Shown piece after piece: positions 1 through 11,500 of a stretch of DNA of 29,102 nt. The stretch is from Phoronis ovalis. Taxonomy: Eukaryota; Phoronida; Phoronidae. The translations under genes were made by a program, and so were the position numbers. Location: positions 1-29,102 of the forward strand of contig JAOXYB010036173.1 of assembly GCA_028565635.1 (NCBI GenBank), in the 5' to 3' direction. Positions within the stretch are counted from its first letter, which is position 1. Each line of letters starts with the position of its first letter. Under the pieces are notes generated by a model. The model was not told the origin of the DNA and searched no databases. It saw nothing but the letters and a program-made list of their open reading frames with translations.

Positions 1-1099
1 ATAAATTTCCTTGTATCATTTTGTGCAGATATAATGTGATTATGATCTGTAGAAAATCTAAAGATAGTGAGTACAGATCATATGTTTGCGAGACATAACT
101 AAGAAGGAAACCACAATAGCTCATTACTAAAATCATAAACATCCTTGCTTTAATATACATATTACAGGTGGAAAACACAAATAATGCTAATGTACCTGAG
201 GAACCATTACACAACTTCCTTACGTAATTGACCAAATTTCTAAAAATGTTCCTAGATAACTTGTACTGGCTATTATTGTTAGCCACATTTATGATATGAT
301 CTGCTGTTGCTAGAATTACCATGTGGTCATGCCCCAAGGGTCAAGCAACATTGAGTCAGTGGGCAATTTTCCATAGTTGAGACTGAGCATGGCGTTTCCA
401 CCAAAAGTAAAATAATAGGGTAGTTACAGATTTTTATAAAGGTCTAACTGCTGATAAAATTGAACATCTTGGCATGTTCTGCACCATGTGGTTCACCTTT
501 ATTGCAACTGAGTCATGTGCAGCCATGTCTCTAGTGCATTAAAATCTATGTCATACAGGTTTTGTTTGCAATATGCTATATACCACCTATGGTTATAACA
601 AAGGGCTCAAATAGGTAGTACAGTACATAATTGGTAACAAGATGTGAGTATTTATAGACCATGCTGAGAAGGTATTACCTACAAACTAATAGACTCAACT
701 ACATAATCTCACCTCAGGTGGCAGAGACAAGTTGTGTTGAATGGCAATTAGCAACAGTATATGTGACTAACAACAATAGCCAGTTCAAGTTATCTAGGAA
801 CATTTTTAGGAAGTTGGTCAGTTATGTAACGAAGTTGTGTAATGTAATTTCTCAGTTAGGCAATGAACTTAAGATCATTTTATGGTAAAGGTAGATTAGT
901 ACAGCTGTAATTTATCATTTTGAAGACTGATTGATTGTGATATGGTGAATATTTTATGCATTGCTATTGCAAAAGATTTATACCGCCTCGGACGTGCTAT
1001 TTCCTGTATCTTGTCACTGCTCTAAGATGTCTTTTGGGGTAGTGTATAATTTGCGTTTGTGTGTAAGTTTCTAAAACACGTCTCATGCTTTCTGTGCAG
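1..1099 (+). other. intronic sequence of the leftmost gene
   Basis: No convincing coding exon was found here. The stretch ends in a good 3' splice site (TTTCTGTGCAG at about 1089-1099) feeding the exon at 1100, so at least its right part is intron of a gene that begins to the left of the window. An open frame at 661-888 has no splice sites or family resemblance and reads like chance in AT-rich DNA. Confidence 0.6.
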
Positions 1100-1219
1100 G
1101 AGTTTGTGAAGAACAGCAGTAAGGCATTAGAAAATCTAAAAAAAAGAAAGAAGAAAGACGAGACAGATGCTCTTCCTACAGAAGTGGAGCCAATGAAAGA
1201 AGACAACACTGTAGTGTAA
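1100..1219 (+). CDS. 3'-terminal coding exon of an unrecognised gene (partial)
   Basis: After the acceptor at 1098-1099 only one frame is open. It encodes 39 residues starting EFVKNSSKALENLKKRKKKD, ending in EDNTVV, then TAA at 1217-1219. The exon is highly charged: a lysine-rich stretch (KKRKKKDE) is followed by an acidic tail, as seen in cytosolic or nuclear C-terminal tails. The other two frames stop within a few codons. A possible poly(A) signal AATAAA lies at 1326-1331. I do not recognise the protein family, and the rest of the gene lies left of the window. It is tail-to-tail with DOHH. The antisense open frame over the same bases is a shadow. Confidence 0.6.
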   Translation, partial: EFVKNSSKALENLKKRKKKDETDALPTEVEPMKEDNTVV

Positions 1220-2883
1220 TTCCAAATCCCTTACTAGATTAAATATTTACATGTAATGTGCTGCTAGACATTATAGTTTCTATAATTTTCCATATGATGG
1301 TACCTTATTACAGATTAGGAATGTTAATAAATTATACATTTTGAAGCATTTTTATGTTCTTCAAGGACATTTTCTATGAATAGGAGAACAAAATTTTCTT
1401 TCAGAGTTTTCATATTAAAGGTAATTTGTATAATTCTGTGTAGTTGAATGTTTATGGGCAACAGGTTTAAAAGGACTCACAATGCACAGTTGATTACGAT
1501 TATATGTTACATGTACACATTGTAGACTCTAGTAATCAATGTTATTTCAATTGTAATGCTTTTCATAATATTATAACAAAACATTGCCTTAAATTTAAAT
1601 TACATTCATAATTAATGCAAAATTGAATTTAAAACTTTTGCATAATATGTCGCTATATATAATCATGGATACTGTAAGAAATAGGTTATATTGTTTCCTG
1701 CTAGATAAGTGCTTCCTGTATTGTCTTTCTCCAAAGCGCCATCTGGAGGAAGATGATGGGTATAGGTATTCCTAAAATATCATGTATTTGTAGGTTGCTG
1801 TGTTACATTCTCTGTGTTGCATGTTAATTTACCCACTAATTATTTGCATAATCATTTTGTTTATGCTGACAATCCTGGCTCATGTTACCACAGCAAATAT
1901 CACATTTATCTGATGCCTGTTTATGTGTTTATAATATTAAACCGTTTCTACTTCAAAAAAACTATCACATCACCTGTTGTCAAGTTTCAGTAGATAATTG
2001 TGGTGTTAATTATCCAACCATGTCTGTATGTGATTTATATTAATAACTAGCATGTTGAAAAAAAACTTGGCTGTTAACATTTAATCAAGTGGTAACTTTT
2101 ACTTTGAACTAATAAATATGTTGTGTTTTGTATATTATTACCCATATTTAATATTCACAGATTGAAGTGAAATATTACATATTCATGTCGTGTAGTTGTT
2201 CTGCTTACTAGAAATAGTTAAAATTAATTTTTACATGTTATGATCATAATGATTTTAGTCACCAACTGGATGCTCAAAAAGATGAAAGCCATTTATTTTA
2301 TGTAACCAGAAAGATCAAGGGGCCAGCTATATTTCTATCAAGAAGTCAACCCTAAACATAGACCTTGGAATGACTTTTCACTTGCTTGATTTCTGAAGTA
2401 CAGTGGTCATGTGATCTCAATTCCCTGTTCGTCTTCAGATAGGCAAAATTAGTTATGTGCCATAGAGTCGAGAGCTCTTAAGATTATTCAGTTGTTTGTT
2501 TAAAATCATTACAAATAGTACATGAATATTTATGAACTTTGCCTTTTAAGACATTTAGAAATAAATTAATTTTCATTTTTGTAGAGGGCATGGTTACAAC
2601 AGTTCTGTATGCAGATTTCCAAACCAGTTTTAATATCGACTGAGATTGTTCGTTTATATTAATAAGTTTTTCAAGGATACTCTGAAATTATATTTGCAGA
2701 AATAAAATATTATAACAATGTATTGAATGGAGAATGTATTTTAAAAAAATGTATTCGTAACAATAATGTCACCTAGTAAATTTATATCTGTCCACAAAAG
2801 ATTTGTTAGTTATTTTTTAAGAATGATGAATGTGAAATCATAAAAAGTGATATGTAACAGTTTCGTATGCTCTGATGTTACAT
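1220..2883. other. 3' UTRs and intergenic DNA between convergent genes
   Basis: AT-rich non-coding stretch holding the 3' UTR of the plus-strand gene on the left (AATAAA at 1326-1331, another at 2111-2116) and the 3' UTR of DOHH on the minus strand. A minus-strand AATAAA (plus-strand TTTATT) sits at 2292-2297. No gene, RNA gene or mobile element was recognised. Confidence 0.5.
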
Positions 2884-3235
2884 TTATGCAGCACCTTTCA
2901 CAGTAGCTATTCCATCTGCATACTGGAATTGTCCACTTAACTCATAATCACACATGTCTAATGCAACTTCACAGCTTTCTCGTACCACTCGATGTTTATC
3001 TTCAAGAAAATTCTGCAAGATACTTTGGCATTCTTTGGTAGCTATAGAACCGAGGGCTTCTGCACACTCATGCCTTACCATGGGATGTTCATACAAGTCT
3101 TGAAGATTTTGACTAAGTCCTTGTACAGATGCTTCATGTTGAATCTGACCCAATACATAGGCAATTTCGTGTCTAAAAAGGGCACTTTTGGGACATTTCA
3201 ACCCTGAAAAAAAAATGACTAGTATATTAAATAGG

Positions 3236-3270
<35 letters not shown>

Positions 3271-5761
3271 TTTAAAAGAATTTTGAATTTTTTCCTATGA
3301 AGATTATACATATAAAAAACTATATTTTCTACTAATTTTATATCATTTTATACTAACCTTCAGCTATTGACAAAACAGATTCAATATCTCCTCTATTCCG
3401 GAGGGTAAACAAAGCTCTATATCTCTCAAACATGGGTAATGAAACATCGAGAAGCATTGCTTTTAACACTTCCGTACATTGTTCCTTAGAAGGAGGAGCA
3501 GGATCCACTGAGTTATAAGGGTTGTCTGGTAAATTGTCATGGTCTTCTTCACTACTGTTTAACCATTGTATCCTTCTCAGTGCTATTTGACATGTTTCCG
3601 CAATCTAAAAGAACAGTACAAAAAACGTTCATATTACATTAATCTTACAACTTTCAAACTCAGGCAAAACATTTTTTGGATACCTGGGTTGAAATATCGT
3701 CCGACTCCTTTTCACACAAAAAATTTGATGATGTCTCCCATGAGGCATAAATACGTGTTGCGTGCATTGAAAATGGGGCATGGATTAGCATGTTAAGCTG
3801 GTATGAAAGTGTTGTTAATATTTTATTATATACTAATCTAAAATGACCTATGAATTAAATCTAAGAGTACTAAAAGGATTTTGGTTAGTGTAGTTATTTA
3901 GTATATAAAAATATTAATAAAACAAACATTTTCTCAGCAGCTATATAGCCATGTGGGAGGAGTTTATATGTTAATTTGGACATTCTCAGCAAATAGTGAG
4001 CAGGGAAATAAACCTGATAGTTTCATTATGATTAAATAATAAGCGTGTGTAATGAGTGGTAACAATGCCTATAAACTTCAATTCATTAAATAGAAGCAGA
4101 TTTTTCTGCCTACCTTATTTTAAGGGGCACTTTTCAGAACTTTTGTTCAAGCATGTAATCTGGGTAGGTATGCTTATAATGTTTCTGAAGTCCTAGTGAC
4201 AAAGTATAGAAGTTCCTGAGGGCTTACACCACTGAAACTATTTTAATAAATTTTACCTCCTGTGTAGGGTTTTCTGCATGTTTCTTTAAGACATTCACAG
4301 CAACTTGAGAACCAATGGCTCCCAAAGCTTCTCCTGCAACATAAATAATTATTATATCCGTAGTCAGTAGCTAGCAGTCACATCAATGAATGGGCTGAAT
4401 TCTGAATCAGATTTCACAAAAATGCCAAGCCATAAGATTTTACACAGGGAGATTGGTTAGGAGGAAGTAAGTGGTAAGAACACACATAAATGTTTTCACA
4501 GTTATTTACAGGCTAAAAAGGAAAGGATTTTACAAAGCAAACGGGTAAAGTAATTTACAATGTACACCACAAAATAAAAAACCAAAATCGACAGAGATAA
4601 ACACAGAAGTCATAAGTTTAACTAAGTTTACCATTTGATATTATTTAAAGATGAAGATTAAGAAGCAAAGCAACTGTTAGTCCTGCAAGCATGACCTTAC
4701 TATGGACAGTCTACGGCCTGTCCGTAAGGGTCATGACCGTCTCATATCTCAGACTAGCCGAAGTTCGAAAACACTTACTTCCCTATTAAATTCCAACAAA
4801 ATTTTTGCTTCTGCCTATTCCTTGACTACTCCGCTTCTTATATCCCTGTATCCAAATAACTTAATCAATGATTCAACAGCACATCAGCATAAAATCCAAA
4901 ATGCACTCTTGAACATAAACAAAATGATGCAGCCATCATTCACATGACATCATTAATGTCAAGGTTATTTGACGGACACTGGTATCGATAATAATCGTAC
5001 AAGAAACCGAATGTGAGAAGTCATTAGTGATACATTTATCTTCCGGCAGGTAGCGCTTCAGAGTTTTGCATTACTTCTCGCTGGACTCAAAAAAATTATG
5101 TCATTCATTCAGCGCCTGCGCACTAATATACTTCTTCAATGTTTTCGGCAGATGATGGATGTTCAAGAGTGCATTTTGGATTTTATGCTGATGCGCTGTT
5201 GAATCTTTGATTAAGTTATTTGGATACGGGGATATAACTTCATTATAAGAAGCGCAGTAGTCTGAGTAGTCAAGGAATAGGCAGAAGCAAAAATTTTGGA
5301 ATTTAATAGGGAAGTAAGTGTCTTTGAACTTCGGCTAGTCTGAGATATGAGACGGTCATGACCCTTACGGACAAGCCGTAGGCTGTCCATAGTAAGGTCA
5401 TGCTTGCAGGACTAAGCAACTGTAAGTATTTGTGACCAAACTGCCTTGTGAAAGCACCATAAAAAAATGAAATGTTACCTGCTTCATGCCTTACAATAAC
5501 TTCTTGGTTGTTATCTTCTAAAACGTTAATCAAAAAGTTTACTGCATAGTTATTTTGCATTTGTCCTAAACAATATGCAAGTTCATGTTTTAGTAATTCT
5601 GAAGTATCGTTGAAACATTCTCGAATTTTGTCGACAGCATTCTCACCACCCAGATTACGTAACGTAAATAATGCACGAAATCGTTGTTTTAAGGGCTTTG
5701 CTTGATCCAATAAAATTCTCCCAACAGCGTCTATATCTTCTACCGATATGCGCGTATTCAT
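2884..5761 (-). CDS. DOHH: deoxyhypusine hydroxylase (4 exons, complete)
   Basis: DOHH is the di-iron HEAT-repeat enzyme that hydroxylates deoxyhypusine to hypusine on eIF5A in the cytosol. The exons on the minus strand are 5761-5479, 4333-4257, 3604-3358 and 3203-2884. All have GT-AG borders and the phases match (1, 0, 1), giving 308 aa against about 302 in human. The four metal-binding His-Glu pairs are visible: H59-E60 ([12 protein letters not shown]), H92-E93 (VRHEAG), H214-E215 ([12 protein letters not shown]) and H247-E248 ([11 protein letters not shown]). Their spacing matches the human enzyme with small offsets. The two halves are the expected duplicated HEAT blocks joined by a hydrophilic linker (about residues 137-160). 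The C-terminus [12 protein letters not shown]...FQYADG is family-typical. The start is the first ATG upstream of the conserved block. Intron 1 contains a 737-bp inverted-repeat element; intron 3 contains a (TA)n tract. It is divergent from C9orf72. Identification is very secure. Confidence 0.96.
3239..3267. repeat. (TA)n microsatellite in DOHH intron 3
   Basis: About 14 uninterrupted TA units followed by a T run, lying between DOHH exons 3 and 4. Likely length-polymorphic; no function inferred. Confidence 0.95.
4678..5414. mobile_element. 737-bp long-TIR foldback/MITE element with 9-bp target duplication
   Basis: The left arm (4678-4916, starting TAGTCCTGCAAGCATGACC) recurs inverted as the right arm (5159-5414, ending GGTCATGCTTGCAGGACTA). 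The arms are about 240-255 bp and nearly identical apart from an indel of about 17 bp net. The element is flanked by a perfect 9-bp direct repeat AGCAACTGT at 4669-4677 and 5415-5423. The 242-bp centre has no coding potential, so the element is non-autonomous. Long terminal inverted repeats with a 9-bp duplication are typical of Mutator-like elements. Merlin elements also make 8-9 bp duplications but have short ends, so MULE-type is my preferred but unproven class. It sits inside DOHH intron 1, and open frames reading into it are not genes. Confidence 0.9.
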
Positions 5762-5960
5762 TGTACTGTCCTATTGATAGACTGTTTTACCAGAGAAAAT
5801 CTAAAAGAATTTGGAAAGCATGAGTTTCTACATGACATTGTGATTTGTGGTACTATAATACTGTGTTATAGTGCTGTGATACTTCCGGTGTAAAGTTAAT
5901 TTTTTTATCGAATCAAGGGGTATGCATTAATTATAAATATTCAGTTAGTTGATAGGAAAT
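5762..5960 (-). promoter_or_regulatory. likely DOHH 5' UTR and promoter with ETS-type site
   Basis: The bases upstream of the DOHH start contain ACTTCCGGTG at 5881-5890. This matches the ETS/GABP consensus common in housekeeping and divergent promoters. No TATA box was seen in a sensible position. Assignment is by location and motif only. Confidence 0.35.
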
Positions 5961-7991
5961 ATTTCATATTAAATAGTAAATAACCTGTTTTTTTTAGTTG
6001 TAATATATTTATTTGAACATTCTAAATCATGAAATTTCATAGGTTCACCATTACTTCTGCACACTACCTTTGCACCTAAAAAGTAGGTCACAGGGAGGTT
6101 TGTATTTTGTCAGCAGTTTATATTTAGATATTTTAAATATCATTAAAATATTGTAATCACTATTTCAGCTAATTATGAGAGTTTTTATACCGTCGATATG
6201 GCACACGTTGCTGTATGCGAAACGTTTCCCCTCTTTTGCTTCAGACCGACATCCGGTGACAGTGTCTGACAAGATGCTCAAGATCGCAGTTCAAACGGAA
6301 ATTCTGGGTACGGAGCGTCCGATTCCGGGCTCTGATTCTAGGATAAAAGTGTTGTTTCTAAAAATTCTGTATATAGGTTTAAATTGAGAGCAACATCGAA
6401 AAATTGCCCTTAAAATACAAGCCGATATTACTTGATGTTGACAAAAAAATAAAGATTATATTTTTCAATCCAGGTTTTCACTATTGCCTTTTATTGGAAT
6501 GTAATGCTGCTCTGTTGAGACTTGTATTGCACAGACTACTAGCTAAGTTGTATATGGAACATGCATTGGGTTGATTGAAATTTTAGTAGAAAAATACTTA
6601 AAACTATATGGTGTGGGAATTTTGTAAATTTCAAAATTGTTATTGTTCACATTTTTGGATGACTATTATCAATTTTCAGAAATACTAAATTCTTGGAAAT
6701 TAAGCTGAAAATCAGGATTTCAAAATTTTAGCATGTATACCTTGTAGTTGATTTGTACCAAATAATTTCCTGAATGTTTTCTTTATATTCAGAAATCAAA
6801 TCTCAGATGCTACTTTACTTTTAGACAGTGATATTTATAATGGTTTTAATTACAAAGAAATACAAGAAGTACATAGTAAAATAGCTTTGATAATAAAACA
6901 AGAACAGTCATATTTAAAGTGCGTTACTGTCCGATTACTCTTACCAGGGTTGTAATTGAAAGCAGTGGGTGCAAAATTCTACTAACATACGATAAAATTG
7001 GGCAGTGTCGTCCGCTTTCAAAAATAGGGTATGCTCAAGTTACCGTTTGTTTCCAATGAATTATCTCGTTAAAATCTTGCTGAAACCCTGACTCAGTTTT
7101 CTATTTAGATGTTCAATAGTCACATGGTTAAAGATTATTTACAATCAAGTATTATGATGTGTCATAATCAGGTTACTATGTGAATTATTGAACTGCTGGT
7201 GTCAGCAACTGTAACATTGATGTACAATATGACATTTTGACTTGGCATTAATTTGGTTAAAATGTAAATAAGGCATATAGCAAAAAAAATGTTCTATTTT
7301 GGTTTTTCAAAAAATATCTTGAATCAGACTAAATGTATATAGTTACTAGACTAGTACAATTTGTTTAAGTTATTCCCAGGGTTGTTATAATGGTTTACAT
7401 TATAAACCATTTGTCTCTAAAGGTTTTAAAAAATCCATAGAAGAAATAAACAGTTGGAACTTCCAAAAAGAAACATGTCTATGTGAAGTTTATTTTCTGT
7501 CCAGACAGAAAATCCTTATTTAAATTTTTTATAAACTTTACATAAACATCCAGATGGACACTACATATTGTTATTTGTATATATTTCTATGTTTCATTTT
7601 CAGATTTCTTCTATAATAACAGAAATGGCATTTGATGTAAACTGGTGTATTATAATATCCATCACAAAGTTTGCATTCATTGTTACATTGTGACATGAAC
7701 TTTGACGCAGTTATCTGATATTATAATTCTGCAGCACTGTGGGTGAGATAAGGTATTACATATTAACTGTGTCATATAAGATAAATATAATTCATATAGC
7801 TATGAGCACAAATTAAGTTAGTGTAGAGAATTGTGAAGCAGAATAACCATAAATGGAAAGTCTGAAGCTTGACCAATATAAGTATAAGAATAAAGGATAA
7901 TGAAAAAGGAACATGCTGTACCAGAATGTTACATGATTATATTTTTTAATCAGAAAGACTATATAAATAATTCAAACATCAAAACAGAACA
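5961..7991. other. intergenic/upstream region between DOHH and C9orf72, with a CpG-rich patch
   Basis: Mostly AT-rich sequence without a convincing gene. The exception is about 6180-6345, which is CpG- and GC-rich relative to everything around it. That patch has an open plus-strand frame (ATG at 6175, stop near 6385) containing a stretch reading SDKMLKIAVQTEILGTERP. It could be an upstream 5' UTR exon or promoter of C9orf72, a promoter-associated CpG region, or a fragment of a young repeat. I could not match it to a known protein. Confidence 0.4.
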
Positions 7992-8252
7992 ATGGGAATA
8001 GATTTCACGATGCAAACAGCAACACAAGAAAGACTATTTGCTCTGTTTTGCAATTACACACTTATTTCGGTGACAATTATGTTTGTAATGTTATTCCTGA
8101 TGTGTATCACTCACACAAATTCAGCGCAATTAGATGTGTTTACATTAGTGACTTTATTGACTATTTGTTTTATATTAGTTGACATGGTTGTGGCAAGCTA
8201 TCTCATACAAGCATTACACATCAACAAAGAAGTGCGACTTTCAACTCGTTAG
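7992..8252 (+). CDS. possible small two-helix membrane protein, 86 aa
   Basis: Single open frame with an ATG in good context (acaATGG) and stop TAG at 8250-8252. The protein has two clear hydrophobic segments, about residues 15-39 (LFALFCNYTLISVTIMFVML...) and 49-72 (VFTLVTLLTICFILVDMVV...). They are joined by a short polar loop THTNSAQLD and followed by a basic tail INKEVRLSTR, a small hairpin-like membrane protein topology. It lies on the same strand about 345 bp before the C9orf72 start codon, so it may be a separate small gene or an upstream ORF in the C9orf72 5' leader. I do not recognise the family. AT-rich DNA can produce hydrophobic open frames by chance, so this is a candidate only. 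Confidence 0.35.
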   Translation: MGIDFTMQTATQERLFALFCNYTLISVTIMFVMLFLMCITHTNSAQLDVFTLVTLLTICFILVDMVVASYLIQALHINKEVRLSTR

Positions 8253-8597
8253 AAATGTAAAATATTTTGTTTATGTTTGTGGATGTTGTTTATTGGTGTT
8301 GTTTACTAAAGACAACTGTATTGGTTTAGTTACAGGAAAATTATGTGGTAACCTGTAAGGCTAAGTGAACTCTTGGCTTTTACTGTATAACATATCTAAG
8401 TTATAAGGTCAGAGTACAAATAGTATTATTTTATCTAGTAGAGAGTATATACACTTTTGGGTAATATAATTATTGTAACTGGACAAGAAATTACATATTT
8501 TTCGGTGCATACTGAATTTTATGAAAGTGGAAGTACATCTGTTAAAATTTTTACTGCACATTATACAGTGTACTGGAAAATCAAGCATAATATTAAC

Positions 8598-11500
8598 ATG
8601 GAGAAGGACAACTTTAGTCAGACATCTATGGACACTCCAGTTGGCTTGTATGGGATTACGACACTGGAAAACCATCATGCTAACCTAGTCAGTGCTATTG
8701 TGTTATTTTCATGGGATAATATTTTGGGACCCAAAACAGTTCATATGTGGACTGGCACTCGACGGAGACAGCAATACCGATCTGGTGAAAACTATTATAA
8801 TACAACAAGAGAAGACTTCTCTCAGTGTACCCAGCTCAAAACATTGTCAATGTTAAGTGGATCTACGTCACCAGCTGTACAAAAACCTTCACCCAGATAT
8901 TTAGTTTCAAGTGACAGTTTACGAATCACATCACTAAGTGAATCATTTTCGTCGGATTTAGTTTCAAGTGATAATGCGCAAAAAAGTTGTCATAGTTTGC
9001 CTACTAGTGAAACACTTGCACCAAAAATAGAACAAGAAAAAGTAGGCAGTAGATCGCTTGATATACAGAGATTGAATTTTTGGGAAAATTCCCAAAATTC
9101 CACGACAACACTTGTTCCAAGTTCACCAGATGTTAAACATAAAGAACGCAATCGCATATGTATGCTAAGAGCAAGTGGATCTTTAGATTCTGAAGGAAAA
9201 TTACAAAATGAAAAACTTAGAGTGAGTGGTACTGATTTATCTAGTGATGTGGAACAGTCAAATACGTTAGACTATGGGACATGTGATGCAAAATGTGACA
9301 TAAAGTATAAAAAGTTTTTTACAGGGGGGTCAGAGATATCCTATGAGCCCAAGGCTGATATTAAATGTACTAGTTTCGATAATTTAAGTTTTGGAGGATC
9401 CGGAAGAACAAGACCAAAAACTGAAGGAACCCTAGAACAGGATGGATCCTTCAATTCAAATGAGTCCTCCAATACAGCAAACTCTGAGACATCATTACTA
9501 AGTAACCCCAGTCAAGAGTCATCGCATTACTATGACACCTATGAGGAGACATGTTATGAAAAATCACCAATTGGCAATAAGATAGTTAAAGCTACAGAAC
9601 AGTTTTTACCATGTATCGGTTATGATAACCACTTTGGTGCATCAAATGTTCAATCGCCTGTACACTCTGACTATACTAGTATATCACAAGATTCCGCTTC
9701 CATATTTAGTTCTGATATGACATCCATCAGAGAAGAGGGTCCAGATCATCATAATGTTACTCAAGATTTATTGAATTATGCTGCAACATTAATACTAAAT
9801 GGTGAAATTTGCAAGGAATGGACAACGGGACATGTTGATTTCAAATTTTATAATATTCCTGATAGAGAATTATTACTGGCAGCCTTTGTATTCGCTGCCG
9901 AGTCAAAACTAGGCTTTACTGTTCATAGTTTAGCTATGTTCATGCCCGTTACAGAACTCAGCTATTATCTATCCATACAAAGACCAATCACAGCCTGGAT
10001 GACTAGATTAGCGGGAAAACTCCGAGTTCTCTTAGAAAAGGTAATTCAATATTGAAATTTATTTGTAATGACTTTACTTAACTTTGTTCAGGTTATAGCT
10101 AAAAGTAACTGTGCATTGTTTTGTTTAATACGTGTGAAGAATTGTTAACACCAAGGTTCCATTAATCAGATGACAAGTCTTCAAACTTCTATGCAAATTT
10201 TTGTATCAATCTTGTACATGTTTTTTCAACTCTTCAGTAATTTGTAGATTTTATAAGTTATGCAGTGTGTACATCATCACTATTGCCTAAATTGTTTTAT
10301 GTTTAGACTCCAACCAGCATTGCTGCAGATGCCTTTACTACATATTTAGAAGATTTTGTTACGATGTTAAGTTCTCTTCAGGAAGCTGGTCTACCTTCTG
10401 ATATATATGTAAGTCACACTCACAAGCATGTGCTCTGTATGTATTTCCATGTTTAATTAACAAGTGTTAGTGTTCATGTAATCTGTAATTACTGGAAGTA
10501 TTTACTGTAATTTCATTTCAGGGATACAGGCAGCTGTTCATATCACTACTTCAGTTAACTTTGTTACCATCGATAATTGTCTGTTTTCTACCTCCACTGA
10601 ATATTTATCTCACTTAACAAATATTAGAAAATGCCATAATTGCAGATAATAAGCTTTGATAATCTCTTTGTCGGATCAGTGTAATTTTGTGATCAAGTTG
10701 TGTTATATTCCCTCAACTTTCATGATTCTTTAGGTTTAATGACAGCTTGTGTCTGCATAGGGAAGGAAAAGTGTTCATAGAAAATTTGCGCTTTAATGCA
10801 TTAATCAGTGACCGTATTACTCTTTTATAGCTATGTGACACAATATTTGCATCACTACCAAACACAACATTTGCTAAAGATCAGAAACACTGCACATTTC
10901 TGAGAAAAGCAATAGCCTCTCATATCATGACATGCGGGCGAAGTGTAGTCATTGGAAGGCAAGCTGATAAAGTCAATGCAGTATGTCTAGTTTATGCTTG
11001 GAATAAGTTGACAAAAAGAAAGTAGCAATTAATTTAGAGAATAAATGTACATATTGTATTGTCTGTACTTGTCAAGTTAGCAGAACTGTTTAGAGAGGAG
11101 TGGGTATTTGACAATTTTGTATTTACAGACAGCATGCATGGTTCCTAGGACTTGTTGTCAGAAATGATTCCATAAATACTTATGATTCTGTAACTTTGTA
11201 AAGATACTTACACTAATTGTACAGTTGCGATTTTTGCTGACTGCTCATTTTGCTGTCGTACAAATGTATTATTTGCAGTGCAGTCAAAATTTATTCAGAA
11301 GAACTTGCCCAACAATACCTTTCAACTGGTTTTGTCCTCGAATTGAATATTGTATATTTTCACATTTTCAGTCATCTATTTCAGCTAATAGCCACTCTTG
11401 CCATGTTTAATACGCAGAATGAAAGAGTTTGTTCCCGATATGTTGTAAAGGATAGACCTTGGCCATATCATCATGACCTGTGTATTCAAGGTTTGCTTAA

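Noticed and set aside
4702-4947. 81-codon plus-strand open frame in DOHH intron 1
   Set aside because: It lies within the left arm of the inverted-repeat element; the same bases read in the opposite arm extend DOHH exon 1 past its splice donor. It is an artefact of the element.
5303-5478. Continuation of the DOHH exon 1 frame for about 58 codons
   Set aside because: DOHH homology stops exactly at a GT donor after the HEAG motif, and the next exon resumes the family pattern. The rest is intron and transposon arm.
8457-8597. 47-codon upstream extension of the C9orf72 frame
   Set aside because: The open frame starts at a TTG and has no ATG before 8598; the translation does not resemble C9orf72 N-termini, so 8598 is taken as the start.
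11225-11384. Open frames upstream of C9orf72 exon 4
   Set aside because: Homology begins only after the acceptor TCTATTTCAG at 11384 (LIATLAMF...CIQGLLK), so the upstream part is intron.
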